From: Myxococcales bacterium
Lineage (GTDB): Bacteria > Myxococcota > UBA4151
Direction: 5' to 3'
NCBI GenBank assembly: GCA_002722845.1
Contig: PBND01000049.1
Location: 1-34,847 of the forward strand
DNA: 34,847 nt
Shown piece after piece: positions 7,878 to 14,191 of the stretch. The stretch's first letter is position 1; the number at the start of each line of letters is the position of its first letter. The notes beneath the pieces are model-generated. The model saw only the letters and a program-made list of their open reading frames with translations. It ran no database searches and was not told the DNA's origin. The position numbers and the translations under genes were made by a program.

Positions 7878-8813
7878 TCAGAGATGCTCCGCAATCTCTT
7901 CAAAGGGTCGGTCTGGCTCGCCGGTGGCCTCGAAGTAGCGGATCGACTCAAGGGTCGGCCCCCAATCGGCTTCTGCCTTCCAGACGGCTCGGACTCGCTG
8001 ACCCATGCGGACATTTTCAGGATCGCCGCTGACCAAATGAAGCAGCGCTGTGTCCGCACCGTCGAGGAGGATCCAGGCGCAGACGTAGGGGGGCGCAAGA
8101 CGTTGGCCTGGAAACTCGATTCGGATGATGGAGAAGGTGGTTATCGTGCCTGTTTCATCGAGAATTTGCGGTGATTCACACAGGACACTGCAGGTGGTGC
8201 ATGCCGGTCGGGCCGGGACTTGAACCTTATGGCATTGGGGACAGCGGTTACCGAGTATTTCACCGCGGGCCATGCCTCGAAGAAAGTCGCTGGTGGTCGC
8301 ACCGGCGCGGATTTGATAGTCGAGGACGAGTGGGATTTTTAGGACCCGATCTTCCGTCAGGGGCGGCACAGGCTCGCCTAAATCCGTCGCTGTGATCTCG
8401 TCGGTACCGGCCGGACGAAAATGGTCGATATCGTCAATCTGCCCCCTTCGCTCGTCGGCGAAGACCGCGATCAGCCCCATCCCTTGGTGGAGTTCGCTGG
8501 CCTGAGCACCCTGAATTCGATGGAGAAGGGCTGAGTCCGTACCGTCGAGGCGAATCAGGCCAAAGGCAAAGTCCCCCTGGGGTTGCCAACTCCAAGTTTC
8601 TAAGCGGCCTGTGGCTGCGACCCTGACCAAGCCTGAAGATTCGCTTCCGTCTCGGGGGTCGAACTCGCTGGGCGGAACCAAAACTCGACCATCCTGGCAG
8701 CGGGAACCGATGATCTGGCCTTGCTCGAGTTCGGCCATAAAGCGCCCCAGCACCGGCCCAAGACTCCGCTTGTAATGGTAGTCGATTTGGTAGGGCGCAC
8801 TGAGAGGTTTCAC
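7878..8813 (-). CDS. Tandem DUF35 (OB-fold, zinc-ribbon) acyl-CoA-binding partner protein
   Basis: This 311-residue protein starts at GTG 8813 (AGGG upstream), nine bases after the aldehyde dehydrogenase. It consists of two copies of the DUF35/OB fold. The second copy (about 175-300) has a zinc ribbon, C191-P-Q-C194 and C205-T-T-C208, then an OB core with 'FSIIRIEFPG' and 'PYVCAWILLDG'. The first copy (about 20-130) keeps the OB pattern ('GFRL'-like 'FAFGLIRLDGTDSALLHRI') but has only one cysteine in its ribbon (C39) and cannot bind zinc in the usual way. DUF35 proteins act as obligate partners of thiolase-fold Ltp enzymes in steroid side-chain cleavage. The double-domain form next to two Ltp genes matches the Rv3521 arrangement. 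Confidence 0.88.
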   Translation of the reverse strand: MKPLSAPYQIDYHYKRSLGPVLGRFMAELEQGQIIGSRCQDGRVLVPPSEFDPRDGSESSGLVRVAATGRLETWSWQPQGDFAFGLIRLDGTDSALLHRIQGAQASELHQGMGLIAVFADERRGQIDDIDHFRPAGTDEITATDLGEPVPPLTEDRVLKIPLVLDYQIRAGATTSDFLRGMARGEILGNRCPQCHKVQVPARPACTTCSVLCESPQILDETGTITTFSIIRIEFPGQRLAPPYVCAWILLDGADTALLHLVSGDPENVRMGQRVRAVWKAEADWGPTLESIRYFEATGEPDRPFEEIAEHL

Positions 8814-8822
8814 CGGCTGCCC

Positions 8823-10334
8823 TTAGAGGTCGAGATCGCTGAGGGTGAGGGGCAAGTAGTGCTTTTCTTCTAACGTACTCGTTCGGGCCACGTGGATATG
8901 CTTCAACTCGAAGTAGGCATCCAAACCCGCCAGCCCCAGTTCTCGCCCCACCCCTGAGGCCTTAAAGCCACCGAAGGGATATTTTGGCGAGATCATATGG
9001 TAGTCGTTGATCCAAACAGTGCCGGCCTCAAGGCGCCGGGCCAAATTGAGCGCTCGAGCCTCATCTTGGGTCCAAAGGGCAGCGGCCAGCCCGAACGGCG
9101 AATCGTTGGCGATACGGAGGGCATCCTCCTCATCCTGATAGGGGATGACCACCACCACGGGCCCAAAAACTTCTTCCTGGGCAATCCGCATGTCGTTGGT
9201 CACGCCGGTGAGGATGGTGGGGGGGAAGTAGTAGCCACCTAGGGCCTTTAGATCCTCGGGTTCTGCGCCGCCACAGGCGACGGTGGCACCTTCTTCGATG
9301 GCGAGGGCGACATAGCGTTTACTGTTCGCCAACTGTTCGGCGCTCACCAGGGGGCCCATGGTGGTCTCCATCTCCATGGGGTGTCCAAGTTTCACTCGCT
9401 GAGCTTCGGCCACCAGACGCTGCACAAACTCGTCGTGCATACTTCGTGGAACGAGGATTCTTGTGCCTGACTCGCAGACTTGGCCCGAATGAAAGAAGGT
9501 GGCGAAAAGAGCCACTGGAATGGCCACGTCCAGGTCCGCATCGTCGAGGATGATATTGGCCGACTTGCCCCCCAGCTCCAGCATGCAGCGCTTGATCTGG
9601 CGACCGGCTGAGGCGCCAACGATCCGCCCGACTTGGGTGCTGCCGGTAAAGGCGACTTTATCCACGTCGGGGTGTTCTACGAGATGGGCACCGATGTCTG
9701 GACCCGGTCCAGTGATCACATTGAGGACGCCATCGGGGAGCCCGGCTTCCTTCATGACCTTGGCAATCCAAAGGGCCGTCGCGGGCGTGTATGGACTGGG
9801 TTTCAGCACCAGGCTACAGCCTGCGGCTAGGGCCGGTGCGACCTTCCAAGAGGCCGCAGCTAAAGGAAAGTTAAAGGGCACGATGGCCGCCACCACCCCC
9901 ACCGGCTCCCGCCGAATAATGTTCTCCGAAGCGATGGGAAAAAACTCTTCCGCCCGTTGTTCTAGGGGCGTTTGTTCGATCAAGTTGGCGTATTCTTGAA
10001 AACTGAGGTTTGCGGCGATGAGGTCGGCGCCGTTCGCCTTTCGCAGCGTGGCACCGGAGTCCTGGATCTCGGCCATCGCAATCTGACCATGGTACTCGCT
10101 AAAGAGATCTGCGGCGCGCCGTAGTACAGCGGCGCGCTCTTGCGCCGAGGTGTTGCGCCAAACCCCTGACTCAAAGCTCGCTTTCGCCGCGGCCACGGCC
10201 CGATCCACATCCTTTGCCGAAGCCGCAGCAAAGTCGCACCAGGGCTGACCGTCGGCCGGGTTGATGGACGGATAGGTCGCAGATCCCTCGGCGGCGACAA
10301 ACTCGCCGTTGATGAACAGACCTGTCAGTTCCAC
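8823..10334 (-). CDS. NAD(P)-dependent aldehyde dehydrogenase
   Basis: This 503-residue ALDH-superfamily enzyme starts at GTG 10334, four bases after the SCP2 stop. The nucleotide-binding asparagine is in 'IVPFNFP' (N155), the general base in 'LELGGKSAN' (E253) and the nucleophile in 'HSGQVCESGTRI' (C287). 'KYPFGGFKASGVGRELG' near the C-terminus is the usual ALDH ending motif. In this operon it may oxidise an aldehyde from P450-catalysed terminal oxidation of the sterol side chain to the acid used by the FadD19-like ligase, or an aldehyde/propionaldehyde released by the aldolase complex. Mycobacterial cholesterol clusters also have an ALDH in the regulon. The substrate cannot be read from the sequence. 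Confidence 0.92.
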   Translation of the reverse strand: MELTGLFINGEFVAAEGSATYPSINPADGQPWCDFAAASAKDVDRAVAAAKASFESGVWRNTSAQERAAVLRRAADLFSEYHGQIAMAEIQDSGATLRKANGADLIAANLSFQEYANLIEQTPLEQRAEEFFPIASENIIRREPVGVVAAIVPFNFPLAAASWKVAPALAAGCSLVLKPSPYTPATALWIAKVMKEAGLPDGVLNVITGPGPDIGAHLVEHPDVDKVAFTGSTQVGRIVGASAGRQIKRCMLELGGKSANIILDDADLDVAIPVALFATFFHSGQVCESGTRILVPRSMHDEFVQRLVAEAQRVKLGHPMEMETTMGPLVSAEQLANSKRYVALAIEEGATVACGGAEPEDLKALGGYYFPPTILTGVTNDMRIAQEEVFGPVVVVIPYQDEEDALRIANDSPFGLAAALWTQDEARALNLARRLEAGTVWINDYHMISPKYPFGGFKASGVGRELGLAGLDAYFELKHIHVARTSTLEEKHYLPLTLSDLDL

Positions 10335-10338
10335 AGGC

Positions 10339-10674
10339 TTACTTCGATGCTTGGGGGAAGATGTTCTTGAGTTTCATGGCCATGGGGATCTGGCCAGAGA
10401 TCTTCAATTTGCCCGTCATGAAGGCCATCTGACCACTGAGATCGCCGTTGACCATTTTGACATAATCATCGCCCTTCATTTTAAAGGTCGCCGTAGGCGC
10501 ATCTGAAGCCCCCTCGTTCAATTCAAAGGTGCCGTCATTCACATTGACATGCCAGGTGCCCGAGCCTTCCAACTCGAACTGGTAGGTCGCGGTCACTCCC
10601 ATGGAGCCATCGGGGGTGAAGCGGTCTCCTAGCGTCTCAAAGTAGTGTTCAACAGTCTCAACGCGAAAGCTCAT
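10339..10674 (-). CDS. SCP2 sterol-carrier domain protein
   Basis: This is a 111-residue single SCP2 domain. The start is ATG 10674, supported by a strong AGGAGGGG just upstream; an apparent extension to 10737 crosses the operator and has no ribosome site. The end of the domain, 'MAFMTGKLKISGQIPMAMKLKNIF', is the hallmark of SCP2 lipid-binding domains. It is the promoter-proximal gene of the ten-gene steroid operon, with the KstR-type palindrome centred 29 bases before the start codon. It would bind hydrophobic sterol or steroid-CoA intermediates and present them to the enzymes encoded downstream. Confidence 0.93.
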   Translation of the reverse strand: MSFRVETVEHYFETLGDRFTPDGSMGVTATYQFELEGSGTWHVNVNDGTFELNEGASDAPTATFKMKGDDYVKMVNGDLSGQMAFMTGKLKISGQIPMAMKLKNIFPQASK

Positions 10675-10695
10675 GGCCCCTCCTTTTGGGAAAAC

Positions 10696-10709
10696 TAGAA
10701 CGTGTTCTA
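10696..10709. promoter_or_regulatory. KstR-type operator 1 (SCP2 operon)
   Basis: The sequence TAGAACGTGTTCTA has two perfect 6-base arms (TAGAAC/GTTCTA) around a 2-base centre and fits TnnAACnnGTTnnA, the known KstR consensus. It lies 22 bases upstream of the SCP2 start. On the minus strand a candidate promoter (TTGACG at 10737-10732, 17-base spacer, TGAAAT at 10714-10709) ends where the palindrome begins, so a bound repressor would cover the start region. Confidence 0.85.
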
Positions 10710-10818
10710 TTTCATCCCCTGGGCATCCTTTCGTCAAGCCGTCTTGGCGCGTGGCTTCTGGCGATGTGAAGTGAACAGGACAGTTCTGCGCTACCTAGGA
10801 TTAGGAAGTTGCCTAACT

Positions 10819-10834
10819 ACTTGATAAGTCAAGT
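10819..10834. promoter_or_regulatory. Inverted repeat of unknown role
   Basis: ACTTGA-TAAG-TCAAGT is a perfect 6-base inverted repeat with a 4-base centre, lying in the gene gap upstream of the 43-residue ORF. Its form suits a dimeric regulator site, but it matches neither the KstR-type palindromes in this window nor, in order of half-sites, the KstR2 motif. The function is not known. Confidence 0.35.
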
Positions 10835-10870
10835 TGGTTGATTTTGGCATGGTCATGGCAAACCCCAGGG

Positions 10871-10892
10871 CAGAGGCCAAGGAAGGCCTCTG
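10871..10892 (+). other. Perfect hairpin before the 43-residue ORF
   Basis: CAGAGGCC-aaggaa-GGCCTCTG forms an 8-base-pair, GC-rich stem with a 6-base loop. It ends 21 bases before the ATG at 10914. No T-run follows, so a factor-independent terminator is unlikely in the plus direction, and upstream bases (CCCCAGGG) give no clear A-tract for the minus direction. It may be a 5' leader structure for the small ORF. Confidence 0.5.
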
Positions 10893-10913
10893 TACACGAC
10901 AAGGATGTTTGCC

Positions 10914-11045
10914 ATGAACGATCGCTATGAGAACCAAACCACCCTGGGGAGCAGCTCACCTTTGATGACGATGATCTGGATCGGCGTATCGCTGATGCTG
11001 GTCTTGGGCTGTGCGACGGCAGCTTTCGCCCAAGCGAGTTACTAA
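10914..11045 (+). CDS. Small single-helix membrane protein (43 residues), unrecognised
   Basis: An open frame from ATG 10914 to TAA 11045 encodes 43 residues. AAGGAT lies about 10 bases before the ATG. The first 20 residues are polar (starting 'MNDRYENQTTLGSSS'), then 'MIWIGVSLMLVLGCATAAFA' forms one hydrophobic helix, ending in 'QASY'. This could be a single-pass membrane peptide or an unusually long-headed signal/lipoprotein leader (LVLGC resembles a lipobox). It lies alone on the plus strand, in the gap between the SCP2 operon and the end of the short-chain dehydrogenase gene, converging on the latter. I do not recognise a family. Because it is short, it may not be real; the ribosome site and clean hydrophobic segment are the only support. 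Confidence 0.45.
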   Translation: MNDRYENQTTLGSSSPLMTMIWIGVSLMLVLGCATAAFAQASY

Positions 11046-11082
11046 AGGGTTCGACCGAGTCTACCCAGCGGGTGAAGACGCT

Positions 11083-11838
11083 CTAAAAGCTCATCCAGCC
11101 GCCATCCACTGGCAGCACTGCTCCGTTCACGTAGCGGCTCTCTTCGCTTGCCAAGAACAGGGCCACATCTGCCACGTCGGCTGCTCGGCCGTGGGGCGGG
11201 ACCATCTGGAAGTGGGGCTGATAGGCATCAAAGCCACCTTGATGGGGAATGAAGCCTCCAGCCATGGCGGTCATGATGGCGCCGGGCGCGATGGCGTTGC
11301 AGCGCACACCCTTCGAGCCGTAATACCAGGCGATGCTTCGAGTTAGACCCACGACCGCGTGTTTGGAAGTCGTATAGGCGCCGCCACCGCGCCCGCCTCG
11401 CAAGCCCGCCGCGCTGCTGGTGTTGATGATGGAACCGCTGCCCTGTTCCACCATGACCTTTAAGGCCGCTCGACTGGCCAGGAAGGGGCCCTTTGCATTC
11501 ACCCGCATCACCCGGTCCCAAAGTTCATCGCTGGTGTCCTCAACGGGGGTCAGATTGTCCAAGACGCCGGCATTGTTGCACAGCACATCCAGGCGACCAA
11601 AGGCCTCCGCAGCACCGCTGATCATCGCCTCTGCGTCTGTTGTGCTACCCACATCCACGAGGCGGGCCACGACCTCTGAGCCCGCGGCCTTCAATTCGTC
11701 GGTGACCTTGTTGAGGCGATCCTCTTGGAGATCGGCCAAGACGAGCTTTGCCCCTTCCTTGGCGAAGCGCCGAGCCATGGCCCGGCCGATTCCGGAGGCG
11801 GCACCGGTAATAATAGCGACCCGACCTTCAAGCAGCAT
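11083..11838 (-). CDS. Short-chain dehydrogenase/reductase (hydroxysteroid dehydrogenase-like)
   Basis: This is a 251-residue classical SDR. It has the dinucleotide motif 'TGAASGIG' (11-18), Asp36 at the end of the second strand (favours NAD over NADP), 'NNAG' (88-91), Ser141/142, and the catalytic pair Tyr155 and Lys159 in 'YTTSKH'. Start ATG 11838 has GGAGGG upstream and overlaps the end of the TetR gene by 11 bases, so regulator and enzyme are cotranscribed. In this setting it is a candidate 3- or 17-hydroxysteroid dehydrogenase or a beta-hydroxyacyl-CoA dehydrogenase for side-chain oxidation. The fold and catalytic residues are certain; the substrate is not. Confidence 0.9.
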   Translation of the reverse strand: MLLEGRVAIITGAASGIGRAMARRFAKEGAKLVLADLQEDRLNKVTDELKAAGSEVVARLVDVGSTTDAEAMISGAAEAFGRLDVLCNNAGVLDNLTPVEDTSDELWDRVMRVNAKGPFLASRAALKVMVEQGSGSIINTSSAAGLRGGRGGGAYTTSKHAVVGLTRSIAWYYGSKGVRCNAIAPGAIMTAMAGGFIPHQGGFDAYQPHFQMVPPHGRAADVADVALFLASEESRYVNGAVLPVDGGWMSF

Positions 11839-12403
11839 TTGAGCCCTCCAAAAGCAGTTGCACCGTTGGGCGCAACTCTTCGATAATTCCTTCTTCGTCC
11901 CTTAAGCCGCTCATCCAGCCCACCATCGCAGCGAACCACACGTGCTGAAGGATGATCGCAACCCGCATCCCTCGCTCGTCGTCCCCCTGCACCTCCATCG
12001 ACTGAAGAATCAAGCCTGTCATTCGACCCCGGTAGGCACCCACCTTTTCAGCCACCGATGGCACACCACTGGCCACTGCTCGCAGGAGGGCCTTGGCAAA
12101 GTTTGGGCTGCTGAACATGGCCTCCGTTAGCGTGGTGAGAAGGGTCACGACCCGGTCTTCGGCGTTACTGCCCTCGATATGGTGGGTCAGATCTCCCTCC
12201 TCGTAGCGTTGTGCGAGAAGTTCCAGGGCGCCGACGAGAATATCCTCTTTGCTGCGAAAGCGCTTGTAGAGCGTGCCTAAGGCGACGCCGCTGCGGGCGG
12301 CCACATCCCGTAGGCGGACCGCCTCAAAACCTCCTGTTTGCGCCAATTCAAAGGCAGCAGCGATGATCCTTTGCGCCTTTTCGTCCAGATTCTCAGCGTC
12401 CAC
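11828..12403 (-). CDS. TetR-family repressor, KstR-like
   Basis: From GTG 12403 the protein is 191 residues; GGGAGGG lies 7 bases upstream. A frame extension to 12442 would begin inside the operator and was rejected. Residues 10-60 form the TetR DNA-binding domain, with the helix-turn-helix in 'LRDVAARSGVALGTLYKRF' and 'SKEDILVGAL'. The pattern 'GGFEAVRLRDVA..SGVALGTLYKRFRSKEDILVGAL' and a C-terminal 'VWFAAMVGWMSG' resemble KstR, the repressor of actinobacterial cholesterol catabolism. The nearest upstream element is a palindrome fitting the KstR consensus (12428-12441), implying autoregulation; three further copies precede other steroid genes. The likely ligand is a steroid-CoA ester. TetR class is certain; KstR orthology is inferred from motif plus operator. 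Confidence 0.9.
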   Translation of the reverse strand: MDAENLDEKAQRIIAAAFELAQTGGFEAVRLRDVAARSGVALGTLYKRFRSKEDILVGALELLAQRYEEGDLTHHIEGSNAEDRVVTLLTTLTEAMFSSPNFAKALLRAVASGVPSVAEKVGAYRGRMTGLILQSMEVQGDDERGMRVAIILQHVWFAAMVGWMSGLRDEEGIIEELRPTVQLLLEGSNAA

Positions 12404-12427
12404 CGATGCCCTCCCGGTGGTGTAGAC

Positions 12428-12441
12428 TGAAACGTGTTTCA
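12428..12441. promoter_or_regulatory. KstR-type operator 2 (between repressor and flavin reductase genes)
   Basis: TGAAACGTGTTTCA has perfect 6-base arms (TGAAAC/GTTTCA) around GT and fits TnnAACnnGTTnnA. It sits between the divergent TetR-SDR unit and the flavin reductase-FadE-FadE-Rieske unit, so one site could control both directions and autoregulate the repressor. Confidence 0.85.
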
Positions 12442-12512
12442 CTTTTCTTCAAGGGGGAGGCTTTACCCCCGGCATGAGCCACACTAGAAACGGGTGCAAT
12501 GGGAGCAGTTTC

Positions 12513-13025
12513 GTGGATCAAAAGTTGTTCAAGCAAGCAGTCGGGAGCTTCGCCTCCGGTGTCACAGTGGTCACCACGCGCACAGCCGAAGGGGGCGATC
12601 ATGGGATGACGGCCAGCGCCTTTTCTAGCTTGAGCTTGGAGCCGCCGTTGGTTCTCGTCTGTGTTCAAGAAAAGAACCAAACCCACGAGCTTCTCGAAGC
12701 GGCGGGGCACTTCGCCGTGAACATCCTCGCCCGTGATCAGGAAGAGCGGAGTAACCGCTTCGCCGGTGGCCTGGTGGACGCGGATGGTAATTGGCAGTCC
12801 TGGCCCGCGGCGAGGGATAAGTTTGCCGGCCTGGATTTCAACCGGGGTGAAGCCTGTGGGGGTGCCGCCTTACTCGCCGGCTGCGTCGCCCAATTGGAAT
12901 GTCGTCTAGAAGCACTGCTTCCCGGTGGCGATCACGGGATTTTTGTCGGGCGAGTGGAGGCAGTTCATGTGGCAGGCGGCGACCCCCTACTTTATGCCAA
13001 AGGGCGTTATGGGGGGCTTGCGTGA
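12513..13025 (+). CDS. Flavin reductase (HsaB-like, two-component monooxygenase type)
   Basis: This is a flavin reductase-domain protein of 170 residues if GTG 12513 is used, with GGGAG 9 bases upstream. An in-frame ATG at 12474 would add 13 residues; its GGGGGAGG is about 13 bases away and partly in a hairpin. The later start gives 'VDQKLFKQAVGSFASGVTVVTT', which matches how this family begins. 'GMTASAFSSLSLEPPLVLVCV' and 'FAVNILARDQEERSNRFAG' are the FMN/FAD-binding and NADH-side motifs. Such proteins supply reduced flavin to an oxygenase, as HsaB does for HsaA in steroid ring cleavage, but no HsaA-type oxygenase is in the window. The gene heads the operon FadE-FadE-Rieske and its stop overlaps the next start (GTGA). 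Confidence 0.9.
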   Translation: MDQKLFKQAVGSFASGVTVVTTRTAEGGDHGMTASAFSSLSLEPPLVLVCVQEKNQTHELLEAAGHFAVNILARDQEERSNRFAGGLVDADGNWQSWPAARDKFAGLDFNRGEACGGAALLAGCVAQLECRLEALLPGGDHGIFVGRVEAVHVAGGDPLLYAKGRYGGLA

Positions 13026-14191
13026 GCGACCTTTCGGCCTTTCGAGAAGAAGCCGAAGCCTTCATGAAAGCAGCGGCTCCGGCCGCACTCGTCGGGGCCC
13101 GAAAGGGGCGCTTCGACGGTTTTTGGGGGGGCCGGGTTCACGCTGGGAGTGACGCCGAGTTGGCCTGGCGAGATGCGATGGTCGAGAAGGGCTGGACAGC
13201 GCCGACTTGGCCAAAAGCCTATGGTGGTGGTGGCTTAGCAAAGGACGAAGCCCGCATCATCGAGCAGTTACTCGAAGAACTTCAACTGCCGCCGCCCGTC
13301 GTCGGCTTTGGTCTCGCCATGATCGGTCCGACCTTGCTGGACTACGGAACCGAGGCACAAAAATCCCAACACCTACCCGGGATTACTCGAGGCGAGATTC
13401 GTTGGTGCCAAGGCTATTCGGAGCCCGGTGCCGGGAGTGACCTCGCCAGTCTCAGTTGTCAGGCTGCCGATGAAGGCGACCATTTTGTGATCAACGGCCA
13501 GAAGGTCTGGACCAGTCATGCGGACAAGTCGGACTGGATCTTTTGTCTGGTGCGCACCGGGCCCAAGGAGCCGAAGCGAGCCGGTATCACTTTTTTGCTC
13601 ATCGATATGGCGAGCCCCGGCGTGACCGCACGACCGATTCCACTCATCTCGGGGTCGTCTCCTTTTTGTGAGGTCTTCTTCGACGAGGTGCGGGTGCCCA
13701 AAGCCAATGTCATCGGTTCGGTAAACGAGGGCTGGCCCATCGCCAAAGCGCTGCTCGGTTACGAGCGGGGCATGATCGGCGAGGCCATGGGGGGGGAACT
13801 GGTCGGTGTGGAGGCGACCCTCGCAAAAAGCAGAGCAGAGGCATTAAGGGCGCCAGGCCGCCGAGAGTCTTTGGCTCGCTGGGCCATGGAAGAACGTTGT
13901 TTTCGGGTAACGTTGGAGCGCATCGCACAGCAAATGAAGGCCGGGCAGAACCCCGGCACGCTCTCTTCGATCATGAAGGTGGTCGGCAGCGAGTTGAAAC
14001 AACAACGCTGGCAGCTGGAAATGGATTTGGCCGGGCCTGAAGGCCTGGGCTGGTCGGGCGAAAGTTTCGCAGCAGAGGACCTCGACATCACCCGAGAATG
14101 GCTACGCAGTCGGGGCAACAGCATTGAGGGGGGCAGCACGGAGATCCAATTGAACATCATCGCGACCCGGGTCTTGGGGCTGCCGCGATGA
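13022..14191 (+). CDS. Acyl-CoA dehydrogenase, large subunit of pair 2
   Basis: The protein is 389 residues from GTG 13022, which overlaps the flavin reductase stop (GTGA). An upstream frame extension lies inside the reductase gene and was not used. Motifs are 'WPKAYGGGGLAKDEARI', 'GYSEPGAGSDLASLSC', 'INGQKVWTSHADKSDWI' and C-terminal 'SIEGGSTEIQLNIIATRVLG'. It is a full-length acyl-CoA dehydrogenase followed, with a 4-base overlap, by a shorter partner, as in pair 1 of this locus. By analogy with mycobacteria, where several mixed FadE pairs each take one side-chain length, this pair probably handles a different steroid-CoA from the FadE26/27-like pair. Which step cannot be decided from sequence. 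Confidence 0.9.
   Translation: MSDLSAFREEAEAFMKAAAPAALVGARKGRFDGFWGGRVHAGSDAELAWRDAMVEKGWTAPTWPKAYGGGGLAKDEARIIEQLLEELQLPPPVVGFGLAMIGPTLLDYGTEAQKSQHLPGITRGEIRWCQGYSEPGAGSDLASLSCQAADEGDHFVINGQKVWTSHADKSDWIFCLVRTGPKEPKRAGITFLLIDMASPGVTARPIPLISGSSPFCEVFFDEVRVPKANVIGSVNEGWPIAKALLGYERGMIGEAMGGELVGVEATLAKSRAEALRAPGRRESLARWAMEERCFRVTLERIAQQMKAGQNPGTLSSIMKVVGSELKQQRWQLEMDLAGPEGLGWSGESFAAEDLDITREWLRSRGNSIEGGSTEIQLNIIATRVLGLPR

Noticed and set aside
10819..10834. KstR2 operator
   Set aside because: The KstR2 motif as I know it has CAAG on the left and CTTG on the right; here the half-sites are in the opposite order.
12404..12442. N-terminal extension of the TetR gene to GTG 12442
   Set aside because: It would start inside the palindromic operator and lacks a ribosome site, whereas GTG 12403 has GGGAGGG at good spacing.
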